Source: CAYMST01 sp964393115 (lineage in GTDB: Bacteria; Bacteroidota; Bacteroidia; Cytophagales; Cyclobacteriaceae). From it: a DNA stretch of 11,880 nucleotides. The DNA is taken from the NCBI GenBank assembly GCA_964393115.1, contig CAYMST010000147.1, positions 1-11,880 of the forward strand, given 5' to 3'. Each line of letters starts with the position of its first letter. Position 1 is the first letter of the stretch. Position numbers and translations under genes: made by a program. Below are positions 1-7,444 of the stretch, one piece after another. The notes under the pieces were generated by a model. The model was not told the origin of the DNA, made no database searches, and saw only the letters and a program-made list of their open reading frames with translations.

Positions 1-2438
1 GTCGTAAAGTCGGTTTGCGCATTATAGAGATCATTCTGCGCACTTCTGATCATTAGTCCTGCAAACGAGTAAAACTGCAAAGGCGATAAAGCATCATTTA
101 TTCCTGAGACCTCTAGCGAAGTAGTAATTATAAAATCACCGCTAACCTCTTTATAGGTCAGATCACCAATTTTATCCCCCCACCAAGTTCGAGAGGATGG
201 CTCTACTGTTAAATAACCTGAATCGGATAGAGTGATGACGTTTAGTGGGTCCTCAGACCAACCTTCCGTTTCATAAAGCCGCTGCCAATCTTCCAAAGTC
301 TCACCTGAAAATTCATCATTTAAGAGCATTAAAGGGTCCACAGTAGGATCTAAAGCCTCCGTGGTCACATTTAAAACCTCACTAAAAACAGAACTATTCA
401 TTGATTCATCATAAGCCCGAACTCGAAAGGAATAGGACGTGTTCGGTGCTAAAACAGCTACAGAAGTCATGTTATCTGTAATCCCTTGCTGAATAGGAGT
501 GTCGCCTTCATACAATTCGTAAGTCACTGGTAGTCCGGAATCATCGACTGAAGGGGACCATGATAAGTTAACCGAAGTTGACCCGATGGACATTGCTTGT
601 AAGTTTTCAGGCTGTGAAGGAGGAGTAACATCTTGCGGTTCTGGCTGTATGTGTGTGATGTCCAATTGGGACCAAGCCACACTGTTTCTGAGCAGTTGGC
701 CGTAAAAGCTATCAATAAGATAATTTTCTTGGCGCTCACCAGGAGCAAAACAAACAACTTTACCGATAGACCCATCCGAACTAGGATCGAGTAAACGTGT
801 AAATCCAGCTACGTGCGCTTGGCTTGCTGGATTCTGATCATTAGAGAGTAGCGGCGTAATGTCACCAATCCCGCGACCAAATTCATCGGGTGAGTTAAAT
901 CTAAGATTGATATAGACCTCATCATAAATAGAAAACCCTTGGTAGTAGCTAAGTCCATCATTCGCTCCATACGGTACAGGATTGACATCCCAAACATCTG
1001 AAGGGGCAACAACAGGCTCAGACAATTGCTCCATAATCCCATTGGTTGTGATAAAATGTCCCAAGTCGGTAAAAAGCAGATTAAGGTTTCTTAACGGAGC
1101 TCCACCCCAGCCAATTTCGTGAGATTCTGCCCCAAAAAGTTCATGGATTAAGATATCCTTCCCTGTCCCGCTATTGTACATACCATGATGAAGCGTAACC
1201 ACAGTACCTCCTTCATCCACATAATCCACTAAGGCCTCCTGAAGATAAGTGGGATTGTTACTGGCCCAGTGTTTGAAGTAGATAACAGCATCATAGGCAT
1301 CTAAATATCCTGAAATATTAGCGGGGTTAAATGGTAACGAATTCGACGGTAGCGTTTGATTCACTTCCGTTACCGAAAACTGGTAGTTGTCATTGGGAGA
1401 GCTTCCGTTTAGTAGCGCTACAAGATCCGTGTAGTCAGCGGGAAGGTTTTCTGGTTCTACGCCATGATTACAAGGAACGTCATTATTTTGATTATTAACT
1501 TGACAATTTGTGGGATCTACCGCACCTCCATGTAGGATGAGTACTGATATTGGATCACTCAACTGCTCATTTGCCGGGAATGATTCCAGAATATTCAACA
1601 AAGTTCTAGCACCGTGGGCGATCGTTTGGGGGTACCAATCTCTAGTAGTTAGGACCTTATAATCTGCCATACCCTGATCTCCTAGTGATTCATGAGGGCT
1701 TGTTATGGTTACTCTATCTTCTGGTCTAAAAGAAATGTCCAGATCGGACAACTGTACACCAGTAGCTGGTTCTGGGAAGCCTGCGGCTTGTCCTCCCTGT
1801 ATTAAGCTAATTCCTAATGGGTTTATAACATCAGCTGTACCGGGCACCCTCCAGTAAGCCGGCAAGCTTGCTGCATGACACTGCGCTAAACAAGGTTTTC
1901 CATTCAGTAAGGCATCAACGGCAAGATCGTTGAGCCTCTGTGCTACGTTACTAATCTCTGCTGAGGTCAAGCCAGCCTGAGCCTCATAGCTACCGTCTAT
2001 TCGATAATTCAGTGCGCCATACCCACCGGCTATCACAATAGCTTCATATGAAGTCATATCTACCACATCCAGAATGCTGCCTGCCACCGGAATGCTTAAA
2101 GGCATAGCGTTTTCATCACTGTTCCAAGACATCCCAAACATTTCCTGAAAACGCTGTGTAAAATCAGTATAATTTGTCTCTAAACCAGCAACGTTATTAG
2201 CCCATTCCTGAACTCCACCACCATATAAAGTCGCATCAGCATTAGTAGCACTTCTAACATCAACGTCATAACCAGCCGCTTCTAACGACCGACGCATAAC
2301 AATATATTCTGTGTAATAGACACTATCTTGTGCAACAAACATTAATATTTGACCATGTTGGGCTACGGCTTTATATCCCAACAAAATCACAAATAGCAAT
2401 AGCATCAGTACCGCTTTCGGATAATTTGGCTTTCTCAT
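1..2438 (-). CDS. Secreted multidomain protein: DJ-1/PfpI-like + ThuA-like + FnIII + ConA-like (C-terminus beyond window)
   Basis: An open frame runs from the ATG at 2438 through 812 codons to the left edge without a stop, so the gene is 3'-partial. Residues 1-26 are a signal peptide: basic start, hydrophobic stretch from about 9 to 22, and cleavage expected after AVA at 26. Residues about 29-265 look like a class I glutamine-amidotransferase fold of the DJ-1/PfpI type, with an IAGGYGA turn (136-142) and a CLAQCHAAS nucleophile-elbow-like segment in which Cys187 would be the reactive cysteine. Residues about 295-590 resemble ThuA-like domains, with a GGTVVTLHHG strand-turn (410-419) and a closing GKVVCFAPGE segment. 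Residues about 604-695 are a fibronectin type III domain, and 702 onward resembles a DUF1349/beta-xylosidase-tail concanavalin A-like domain. ThuA and ConA-like domains often occur in exported carbohydrate-related proteins, so a role in glycan binding or processing is an inference; the substrate is unknown. A C-terminal sorting domain may follow outside the window. Confidence 0.85.
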   Translation of the reverse strand, partial: MRKPNYPKAVLMLLLFVILLGYKAVAQHGQILMFVAQDSVYYTEYIVMRRSLEAAGYDVDVRSATNADATLYGGGVQEWANNVAGLETNYTDFTQRFQEMFGMSWNSDENAMPLSIPVAGSILDVVDMTSYEAIVIAGGYGALNYRIDGSYEAQAGLTSAEISNVAQRLNDLAVDALLNGKPCLAQCHAASLPAYWRVPGTADVINPLGISLIQGGQAAGFPEPATGVQLSDLDISFRPEDRVTITSPHESLGDQGMADYKVLTTRDWYPQTIAHGARTLLNILESFPANEQLSDPISVLILHGGAVDPTNCQVNNQNNDVPCNHGVEPENLPADYTDLVALLNGSSPNDNYQFSVTEVNQTLPSNSLPFNPANISGYLDAYDAVIYFKHWASNNPTYLQEALVDYVDEGGTVVTLHHGMYNSGTGKDILIHELFGAESHEIGWGGAPLRNLNLLFTDLGHFITTNGIMEQLSEPVVAPSDVWDVNPVPYGANDGLSYYQGFSIYDEVYINLRFNSPDEFGRGIGDITPLLSNDQNPASQAHVAGFTRLLDPSSDGSIGKVVCFAPGERQENYLIDSFYGQLLRNSVAWSQLDITHIQPEPQDVTPPSQPENLQAMSIGSTSVNLSWSPSVDDSGLPVTYELYEGDTPIQQGITDNMTSVAVLAPNTSYSFRVRAYDESMNSSVFSEVLNVTTEALDPTVDPLMLLNDEFSGETLEDWQRLYETEGWSEDPLNVITLSDSGYLTVEPSSRTWWGDKIGDLTYKEVSGDFIITTSLEVSGINDALSPLQFYSFAGLMIRSAQNDLYNAQTDFT

Positions 2439-2544
2439 AAAATTGGAATTTATCTTGCAACCCAAGAGGACCAAGTTTTAAAAGTCACTAGCTCGGCCTC
2501 TTTAGGTCGCGAAGAAGCAAATCTTATTTAATTCATATTTAAAC

Positions 2545-2552
2545 CAAATATA
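2545..2552 (-). promoter_or_regulatory. Possible -7 box (TATATTTG) upstream of the secreted-protein gene
   Basis: On the minus strand this is an exact match to the Bacteroidota -7 consensus TAnnTTTG, about 105 bases before the ATG at 2438 and downstream of the small frame at 2615-2701. No TTG is present 17-23 bases further upstream, so only half of the expected promoter is visible. In an AT-rich spacer one such 8-mer can arise by chance. Confidence 0.3.
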
Positions 2553-2614
2553 AGCCTAAAAAATACGTAGAATAGACTCCGGTTCGTTGGTATTTTATAG
2601 GTGAATAGGTTTTA

Positions 2615-2701
2615 TTAATAGTTGCCGGCAATTAACCAATAAGTGAAAATCAGGTGTAATATCACCATTAATACTGCTCCAGAATAATTCGGTTTTCTCA
2701 T
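2615..2701 (-). CDS. 28-residue small frame sharing its N-terminus with the downstream secreted protein
   Basis: From the ATG at 2701 this reads 28 codons to a TAA. It begins MRKPNYSGAVLM, while the large protein starting at 2438 begins MRKPNYPKAVLM: ten of twelve residues agree, and four of the shared codons differ only by silent changes. After that comes a hydrophobic stretch ending in WLIAGNY, enough for one membrane segment or an uncleaved signal. A GCAAGAYAAA element lies 10-11 bases before both starts (2713-2722 here, 2449-2458 for the large gene). No similarity continues past the stop. It may be a small membrane peptide, or the remnant of a duplicated gene start. Translation is not shown by sequence alone. 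Confidence 0.45.
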   Translation of the reverse strand: MRKPNYSGAVLMVILHLIFTYWLIAGNY

Positions 2702-2947
2702 AACAACTCGCTTTTGTCTTGCGAAAACGGGGGGCAAGTGATAATACAACATCACCTCAAGCCTTTGAATCGCAAGAAGAAATTTTAATTCGATTCACAT
2801 ATAGTACAACAAATACTAGGCTATGCCGAACCGGAAAACAACTCTGTTTGACAACCAGAGTCATTTTCTTGATATATAAAGCAAAATTTCTAATAACAAC
2901 AAAGGTGATTAGAACTAGACAAACCGATTTAGCATGAATTAGATACG
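2702..2947. other. Non-coding spacer between the response regulator and the small frame
   Basis: This spacer holds no convincing gene. A 72-codon plus-strand frame crosses it from a TTG at 2719, but its composition is not protein-like. It contains a stem-loop at 2851-2871 and a perfect 7-base inverted repeat (TGAATCG at 2766-2772, CGATTCA at 2791-2797, 18 bases apart). The promoter for the small frame is presumably here, but I find no full TTG/TAnnTTTG pair. Confidence 0.5.
2851..2871 (-). terminator. Weak stem-loop downstream of the response regulator
   Basis: ACTCTG and CAGAGT form a 6-base-pair stem around a 9-base loop, about 75 bases past the stop of the response regulator gene. On the minus strand it is followed by TGTTTT, a poor T-tract; on the plus strand by CATTTTCTT. 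It could end the regulator transcript, but the stem is short and AT-balanced, so this is tentative. Confidence 0.3.
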
Positions 2948-3694
2948 TTACCCAAGATTCATAATCTTGAAGAATTCCTCTCTTTTTCTAGAAGAAACAC
3001 TTATTTGGGTTCCGTCTTTCATTTCAACGAAAGCATTTTTTCCTTTTGTCAGGCGATCAATTTCTTTTCTGTTTACCAGATATGAGTGGTGAATGCGGAT
3101 AAAGCCCATTTCTCCAAGAAGCTCTTCGAATTCTTTTAGGTTTTTACTCTGCACCACTGTCTGCCCAGATGTAAGCTTAATATTCGTGTAAGGGCCGTCA
3201 GCCTGACAGTAGCAGATCTCTGAGATATGAATAAACTTAAACGAATCTGATAGTTTAAGAGCTAAAGTCTGATCTTCTTCCGGCATCGAAAGGTTACTCA
3301 AGAGTTTTTCACGCTGCAATTCATAATGCCCAAAGCTGAGCTGTTGGTGCGCTTTATGAACCGCTTGTTGTAATTCTTTTATATCAATAGGCTTCAATAG
3401 ATAGTCCATAGCCGCATATTTAATAGCTTTCAACGCATAGTGTTCAAAAGCTGTAGTAAATACCACCAGAAAATCTTGGTGCTTTAGCCTGCTCAGTATA
3501 TCGAATCCTGTTCCAGATTGTAATTCTATATCCAAGAAAACCAGGTGAGGCTTTAGCCCCTCAATACAGCTAATAGCATCCTCCACATTATCAGCGGTGC
3601 CAACTATTTTAACTTCTACACAATATTCTTCTAATAAGCTCTCAAGAGTTTCCTGACTTGGAATTTCGTCGTCCACAATGACTACTTTCAACAT
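2948..3694 (-). CDS. LytTR-family response regulator (REC + LytTR DNA-binding domain)
   Basis: This is a full-length 248-residue regulator. The receiver domain (about 1-120) has the acidic pocket Asp8/Asp9, the phosphoacceptor Asp55 in LVFLDIEL, the conserved Thr80/Thr81 and Lys101 in LLKPID. A LytTR domain (about 140-245) follows, with the family's YTNIKLTSG and FIRIHHSYLVNR motifs. LytTR domains bind DNA through beta strands, typically at paired direct repeats, and act as transcription regulators once the receiver is phosphorylated. The natural partner is the LytS-type kinase that starts 116 bases away on the opposite strand. Targets are unknown; the small frame and secreted-protein gene downstream on the same strand are candidates by position only. 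Confidence 0.95.
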   Translation of the reverse strand: MLKVVIVDDEIPSQETLESLLEEYCVEVKIVGTADNVEDAISCIEGLKPHLVFLDIELQSGTGFDILSRLKHQDFLVVFTTAFEHYALKAIKYAAMDYLLKPIDIKELQQAVHKAHQQLSFGHYELQREKLLSNLSMPEEDQTLALKLSDSFKFIHISEICYCQADGPYTNIKLTSGQTVVQSKNLKEFEELLGEMGFIRIHHSYLVNRKEIDRLTKGKNAFVEMKDGTQISVSSRKREEFFKIMNLG

Positions 3695-3717
3695 AAACTA
3701 GGTTTTAATTAACGCAA

Positions 3718-3740
3718 AGCGCTTCGAATAGTATATATAC
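3718..3740. promoter_or_regulatory. Two short palindromes in the divergent kinase/regulator intergenic region
   Basis: The 116-base gap between the two divergent starts contains AAGCGCTT (3718-3725) and GTATATATAC (3731-3740), both perfect palindromes five bases apart. They lie 24-46 bases before the regulator's start codon. Such symmetry near a start can mark an operator, including autoregulation, but LytTR proteins usually prefer direct repeats, so the binding factor is unknown and chance is possible. Confidence 0.25.
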
Positions 3741-3753
3741 GCCAAAAGCCCAT

Positions 3754-3787
3754 TTGGTAATCTTATCAGATAGAAAGTGTATTTTAG
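3754..3787 (+). promoter_or_regulatory. Possible promoter for the histidine kinase
   Basis: TTG at 3754-3756 and TATTTTAG at 3780-3787 are separated by 23 bases and resemble the Bacteroidota TTG / TAnnTTTG pair, with one mismatch in the -7 box. The start codon of the kinase follows 23 bases after the box. The spacing is at the long end of the described range, so this is a weak call. Confidence 0.3.
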
Positions 3788-3810
3788 AATTGAAATATGA
3801 CAAGCAATAA

Positions 3811-5124
3811 ATGAAAAATACCTTATCGACTGCTGGCAAAATCTGGCATAACTTATCTAATCTAGGCATAAATGCTGAGATGCCTCACTACTTGCGTCGC
3901 AGGTTGATATTGAGTAACCAAGTTTGTCTAACAGCAGGGATTGCTATGCCACCATTTTGCCTGGTATATAAAAACAACCTTCCGCAGCTGATCACCTATT
4001 TAATCGGGTTTTTGTTGTGTACATCGTACTTGTTGTTCATTAGTCGTGGGCGGATAAACATGGCCAGAGCTTCCATCATGATTTGTTTGCCTATAATGGT
4101 TGTGGCAGTGGGTTACTTCGCTAGTCCTGAGATTAAAGAGACACAAAAACTTGCCGTTTGCTGCCTACTCATCGTACCATTAGTCCTTTATGGAATTACG
4201 GAACTACGTTCTATGGCCTTAGGCATCGTTTGGGTGATGTTTTGCTACGTCTTCTATGATCTATTACCCATTCTCACAGCACCAAATTTCAATGCTTCAT
4301 CAATAACCGATTTGATGCTGTATGACTACGCATCAGCAGTATTTCTAATATTTCTCATTTCAGCCGCATTTGCCTATTTGCAACGTCTAAACTATCAGTC
4401 GGAATCTTCGTTACAGCAGTTGCTCACCGAAAGTAATGATCAAAAAAATGAAATAGCCCAACAGAAAAGTGAGTTAGAAGCCGCTTACCAAAAGCTAGAA
4501 ATCCTGAACCTACGGTCGAAAATGAATCCTCATTTTTTATACAATTCATTGAACTCTATTCAGAATTTCATCACAAAAAGTGATAAAAAATCCGCACTCC
4601 TCTACCTCACCGGTTTCTCGCGCGTTATGCGCAGCTATTTGAACTATAATGATGAAGGGTTAATTCCTATTTACAGAGAAATTGAACTTTTAGAGGAATA
4701 CCTCGCTCTCGAGCAATTAAGGTTTTCCAAGCGATTTGAATACTCTATTGATATCTCCGAAGAAATTTTGAAAGATGACGTCATGTTACCTTTCTTACTC
4801 ATTCAGCCTTTCGTGGAAAACGCCTTGCTGCATGGGGTTTTGAATAAAGGGGGAAATGGAGTAGTAAAAGTAAAATTCAGCTATCACTCCAATTTTTTGC
4901 GCTGTCGAATAACTGATAATGGCATTGGCCGAAAAAAAGCAATGGAGATAAATCAACAAAAAGGACGAAAACAGGAGTCAAAAGGAATAATGCTTTCGCA
5001 AAAGAGACTATTGCTCATTTACGAATATCCAATAGACATTAAGCCTATTTCTATTTCAGACCTTAAAAACGGAGAAGAGCCACTGGGTACTGAAGTGGAA
5101 ATATTAATCCCAGTAGTAAGATGA
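3811..5124 (+). CDS. LytS-family (His_kinase, PF06580 type) membrane sensor histidine kinase
   Basis: This 437-residue protein has about six hydrophobic segments between residues 33 and 190, with no large extracytoplasmic domain, so it probably senses a signal within or close to the membrane. A short coiled coil (about 195-235) leads into the catalytic part. The phosphoacceptor is His241 in KMNPHFLYNSLNSI, the hallmark of this kinase class. The ATPase part follows with the N-box-like PFVENALLHG (334-342) and the G-box DNGIGR (369-374). It should phosphorylate the LytTR regulator encoded divergently next to it. Separate, divergent transcription is less usual than a shared operon for such pairs. 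The gene ends at a strong hairpin terminator. The signal it detects cannot be told from sequence. Confidence 0.93.
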   Translation: MKNTLSTAGKIWHNLSNLGINAEMPHYLRRRLILSNQVCLTAGIAMPPFCLVYKNNLPQLITYLIGFLLCTSYLLFISRGRINMARASIMICLPIMVVAVGYFASPEIKETQKLAVCCLLIVPLVLYGITELRSMALGIVWVMFCYVFYDLLPILTAPNFNASSITDLMLYDYASAVFLIFLISAAFAYLQRLNYQSESSLQQLLTESNDQKNEIAQQKSELEAAYQKLEILNLRSKMNPHFLYNSLNSIQNFITKSDKKSALLYLTGFSRVMRSYLNYNDEGLIPIYREIELLEEYLALEQLRFSKRFEYSIDISEEILKDDVMLPFLLIQPFVENALLHGVLNKGGNGVVKVKFSYHSNFLRCRITDNGIGRKKAMEINQQKGRKQESKGIMLSQKRLLLIYEYPIDIKPISISDLKNGEEPLGTEVEILIPVVR

Positions 5125-5137
5125 GCTGCCTAATACT

Positions 5138-5166
5138 AAGAAAGGGCTCTAACGACCCCTTTCTTT
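5138..5166. terminator. Bidirectional intrinsic terminator between kinase and rny
   Basis: AAGAAAGGG (5138-5146) pairs perfectly with CCCTTTCTT (5157-5165) around a 10-base loop. The two converging genes end at 5124 (plus) and 5191 (minus). The arms themselves supply T-rich ends in both directions (TTTCTTT rightward, CCCTTTCTTAG leftward), so it can serve both transcripts. Confidence 0.75.
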
Positions 5167-5190
5167 GAATCTCTTTAAAGAATTGCAATA

Positions 5191-6756
5191 CTACTTGGCA
5201 TATGCTATAGATCGCATTTCACGAATAACCGTCACTTTTATCTGACCTGGATATTGCATTTCATTTTCAATTTTGTGGGAAATGTCAAAAGATAAGTTTC
5301 CAGCCTTATCATCTGTGACTTTTTCAGCATCCACAATTACCCTAAGTTCTCTACCTGCCTGTATAGCGTAACACTTGTTAACTCCATCGAAGCCAAGTGC
5401 CAACTTCTCCAAATCTCGAAGTCTTTGAATGTAAGATTCCATCACTTCCCTACGCGCCCCTGGTCTCGATCCAGAAATGGCATCACAAGCCTGTACAATA
5501 GGAGCTATAAGACATGTCATCTCTATCTCATCGTGGTGCGCTCCAATGGCATTACAAACGTCCTTATTCTCCTTATATTTTTTCGCCAGATCCATTCCAA
5601 GGATTGCGTGAGGTGTCTCTGATTCTTCTGGCCATACTTTACCAATGTCGTGTAGTAACCCTGCTCGCTTAGCCAATTTAGGGCTAAGTCCAAGCTCCGC
5701 AGCCATCGATGCACAAAGGCGTGCTACCTCTCGGGAGTGCTGCAATAGGTTCTGTCCGTAAGAAGATCTGAAACGCATTCTACCCACCATCTTTATCAAC
5801 TCAGGATGTAATCCGTGGATACCCAAATCAATGATCGTACGTTCACCTATTTCTATAATCTCCTCATTAATATTTTTCTTAGTCTTATTGACTACCTCTT
5901 CGATTCGAGCCGGATGGATACGACCATCCTGCACTAGTCGATGGAGCGCCAATCTGGCTATTTCTCGTCGCACGGGATCAAAGCCCGAAATAACAATCGC
6001 TTCTGGGGTGTCATCAACGATGATCTCAACACCAGTTGCCGCCTCAAGAGCTCGAATATTACGCCCTTCACGACCAATAATTTTACCCTTAATATCATCA
6101 CTTTCAATATTAAAAATTGAAACGCAATTTTCAATGGCATGCTCTGTCGCAGTACGTTGAATCGTCTCTATGACAATCTTCTTTGCTTCCTTTGTAGCGG
6201 TAAGCTTTGCTTCTTCTAGAATATCCTTAATGTGAGAAGATGCCTTCGTACGTGCTTCGTCTTTAAGGGCCTCAATAATTTGTTGCCTCGCTTCGTCCGC
6301 CGTTAGGTTTGCTATCTTTTCAAGTTTAGCTACTTGGTTAAGCTTTAGTTTTTCGAGCTCTTCTTTTCTTTTCTTAACGATATCCAGCTGAGCCGTTAGG
6401 TTTTCCTTTTTAGAGTCGTACTCAGCTTCAGTACGTTTGTTTTGCTCAACGAGCTTGTTCAGATGAGACTCCTTCTGCTTTAACTTATTTTCGTTCGAAA
6501 CAATTTGAGATTTTTTACGGCTTGCCTCTTCTTCGAAATCACCTTTAAGCTTTAAGAACTTTTCTTTCGCTTCTAGTATCTTATCTTTTTTTATTCCTTC
6601 AGCGGTGATTTTTGCTTCTTTAAGGATTGAATCTCCTTTTTCCTCTGCTTCTTGTATTTTTTTATTTAATGAGCGCTTGAGTAGTACTCTACTGATCAGA
6701 AAACCACCGGCAATCCCAATAATAATGGACCCGATGATGATGATTGAATATTCCAT
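5191..6756 (-). CDS. rny: Ribonuclease Y (membrane-anchored endoribonuclease)
   Basis: RNase Y starts mRNA decay by endonucleolytic cleavage, mainly of 5'-monophosphorylated transcripts, at the inner face of the membrane. The 521-residue protein has the usual length and domain order: an N-terminal membrane segment (about 4-24), a long charged coiled coil (about 30-200), a KH RNA-binding domain with the GXXG-type loop IIGREGRNI (226-234), and an HD domain. The metal-binding residues are visible as His340, His369-Asp370 in LLHDIGK, the AHHDE segment (406-410) and Asp425. The C-terminal tail is intact. It is the last gene of the pheT cluster, 78 bases after zapA, a gap large enough for its own promoter although I see no full consensus there. 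No damage or odd composition. Confidence 0.97.
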   Translation of the reverse strand: MEYSIIIIGSIIIGIAGGFLISRVLLKRSLNKKIQEAEEKGDSILKEAKITAEGIKKDKILEAKEKFLKLKGDFEEEASRKKSQIVSNENKLKQKESHLNKLVEQNKRTEAEYDSKKENLTAQLDIVKKRKEELEKLKLNQVAKLEKIANLTADEARQQIIEALKDEARTKASSHIKDILEEAKLTATKEAKKIVIETIQRTATEHAIENCVSIFNIESDDIKGKIIGREGRNIRALEAATGVEIIVDDTPEAIVISGFDPVRREIARLALHRLVQDGRIHPARIEEVVNKTKKNINEEIIEIGERTIIDLGIHGLHPELIKMVGRMRFRSSYGQNLLQHSREVARLCASMAAELGLSPKLAKRAGLLHDIGKVWPEESETPHAILGMDLAKKYKENKDVCNAIGAHHDEIEMTCLIAPIVQACDAISGSRPGARREVMESYIQRLRDLEKLALGFDGVNKCYAIQAGRELRVIVDAEKVTDDKAGNLSFDISHKIENEMQYPGQIKVTVIREMRSIAYAK

Positions 6757-6834
6757 TTCTATTTATTAAAATAAACAGCAGTGGAGGTATCTAAAGGGAC
6801 TTGCCTAAAGCAAAAAGGAATATTGAAGTGGTAT

Positions 6835-7122
6835 TTATTTTATCGCCTGAGTTATTTCATCCGCCATATTGCGAATTTGTGCTAATGCGACTTCATCGTT
6901 AGACTCCGTTTCAACCTTGGATTTAGATCTTTCGATAAAGCTTTCAATAGCCACCATGGCCAATAGGTCTTGCTTATCTTGAATACCAAAACGAGTTTGA
7001 AATACTTTCATCTTCTCGTTGATGAGTTTTCCCATTTGCCGAACCATCGACTCATCTTCAGGCCGAACTTTCATTGGGTATTCGCGATTTCCTATTTTTA
7101 TTTTTATAGATAGCTCTGCCAT
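6835..7122 (-). CDS. zapA: Cell division protein ZapA
   Basis: ZapA binds FtsZ and bundles or cross-links protofilaments at the division ring. The 95-residue frame has the expected length and family pattern: a short beta-rich start (KIKIGNREYPMKV, residues about 7-19), then a long helix through GKLINEKM and DLLAMVAIESFIE, and a C-terminal helix fit for dimer or tetramer coiled-coil formation. It lies 18 bases after the coiled-coil gene and 78 bases before rny, so it is probably cotranscribed with pheT. The start at 7122 is the only reasonable one: an ATG eleven bases upstream is followed at once by a stop. Confidence 0.9.
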   Translation of the reverse strand: MAELSIKIKIGNREYPMKVRPEDESMVRQMGKLINEKMKVFQTRFGIQDKQDLLAMVAIESFIERSKSKVETESNDEVALAQIRNMADEITQAIK

Positions 7123-7140
7123 TGAGTTTACATTACTAAA

Positions 7141-7434
7141 TTAAGCACTCAACTGCGCAATGCACTTATCAATTTCTTCAATATAATCGTTTACCATTTG
7201 CTTTAAGTCCACAGATTCTTCTCCACTCTGCTCCAGACTATTGGCAATTTTAGTTATTTTATATTTATTATGAAAGTGACTCAATTTCTGCTGTTTGCTG
7301 TTTAATTCTTCCTTCAAAGCCTTATTTTCTTCTTTGGCGATAGCATAATCGTCCTTTAGCTTGTTATAGTCAGCCAAAAGCAAAGTAAGCTTTCTTTCCA
7401 AAGACTTTAGTTCAGACCGCAGCAGTTGACTCAT
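7141..7434 (-). CDS. Small coiled-coil protein between pheT and zapA (ZapB-like candidate)
   Basis: I do not recognise a named family for this 97-residue cytoplasmic protein. Residues about 3-55 form a clear coiled coil with leucines at heptad spacing and many Lys/Glu residues (KSLERKLTLLLADYNKLKDDY and onward). A polar linker follows, then an acidic amphipathic tail (VNDYIEEIDKCIAQL). There is no signal peptide or membrane segment. It starts ten bases after the pheT stop and ends 18 bases before zapA, so the three are almost surely cotranscribed. Its size, coiled coil and position next to zapA suggest a ZapB-type partner of ZapA at the division site. That is inference from context, as coiled coils give no specific homology. 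Confidence 0.8.
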   Translation of the reverse strand: MSQLLRSELKSLERKLTLLLADYNKLKDDYAIAKEENKALKEELNSKQQKLSHFHNKYKITKIANSLEQSGEESVDLKQMVNDYIEEIDKCIAQLSA

Positions 7435-7444
7435 TTAAGTTTAT

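Noticed and set aside
524..1042. Two minus-strand frames (524-775 and 809-1042)
   Set aside because: Both lie out of frame inside the long open reading frame of the secreted protein, which reads through the whole stretch with clear domain motifs.
2719..2937. Plus-strand 72-codon frame in the spacer left of the response regulator
   Set aside because: It needs a TTG start, has a Thr/Arg-rich low-complexity composition typical of non-coding AT-rich DNA, resembles no family I know, and overlaps the upstream region of the small frame on the other strand.
5425..6160. Frames on both strands inside rny
   Set aside because: RNase Y is intact and conserved across this stretch; the overlapping frames are shadows.
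7128..7133. ATG-TAA start-stop pair just before zapA
   Set aside because: Minimal start-stop codons can stall ribosomes, but a single six-base occurrence in an 18-base gap is easily chance and nothing else supports it.
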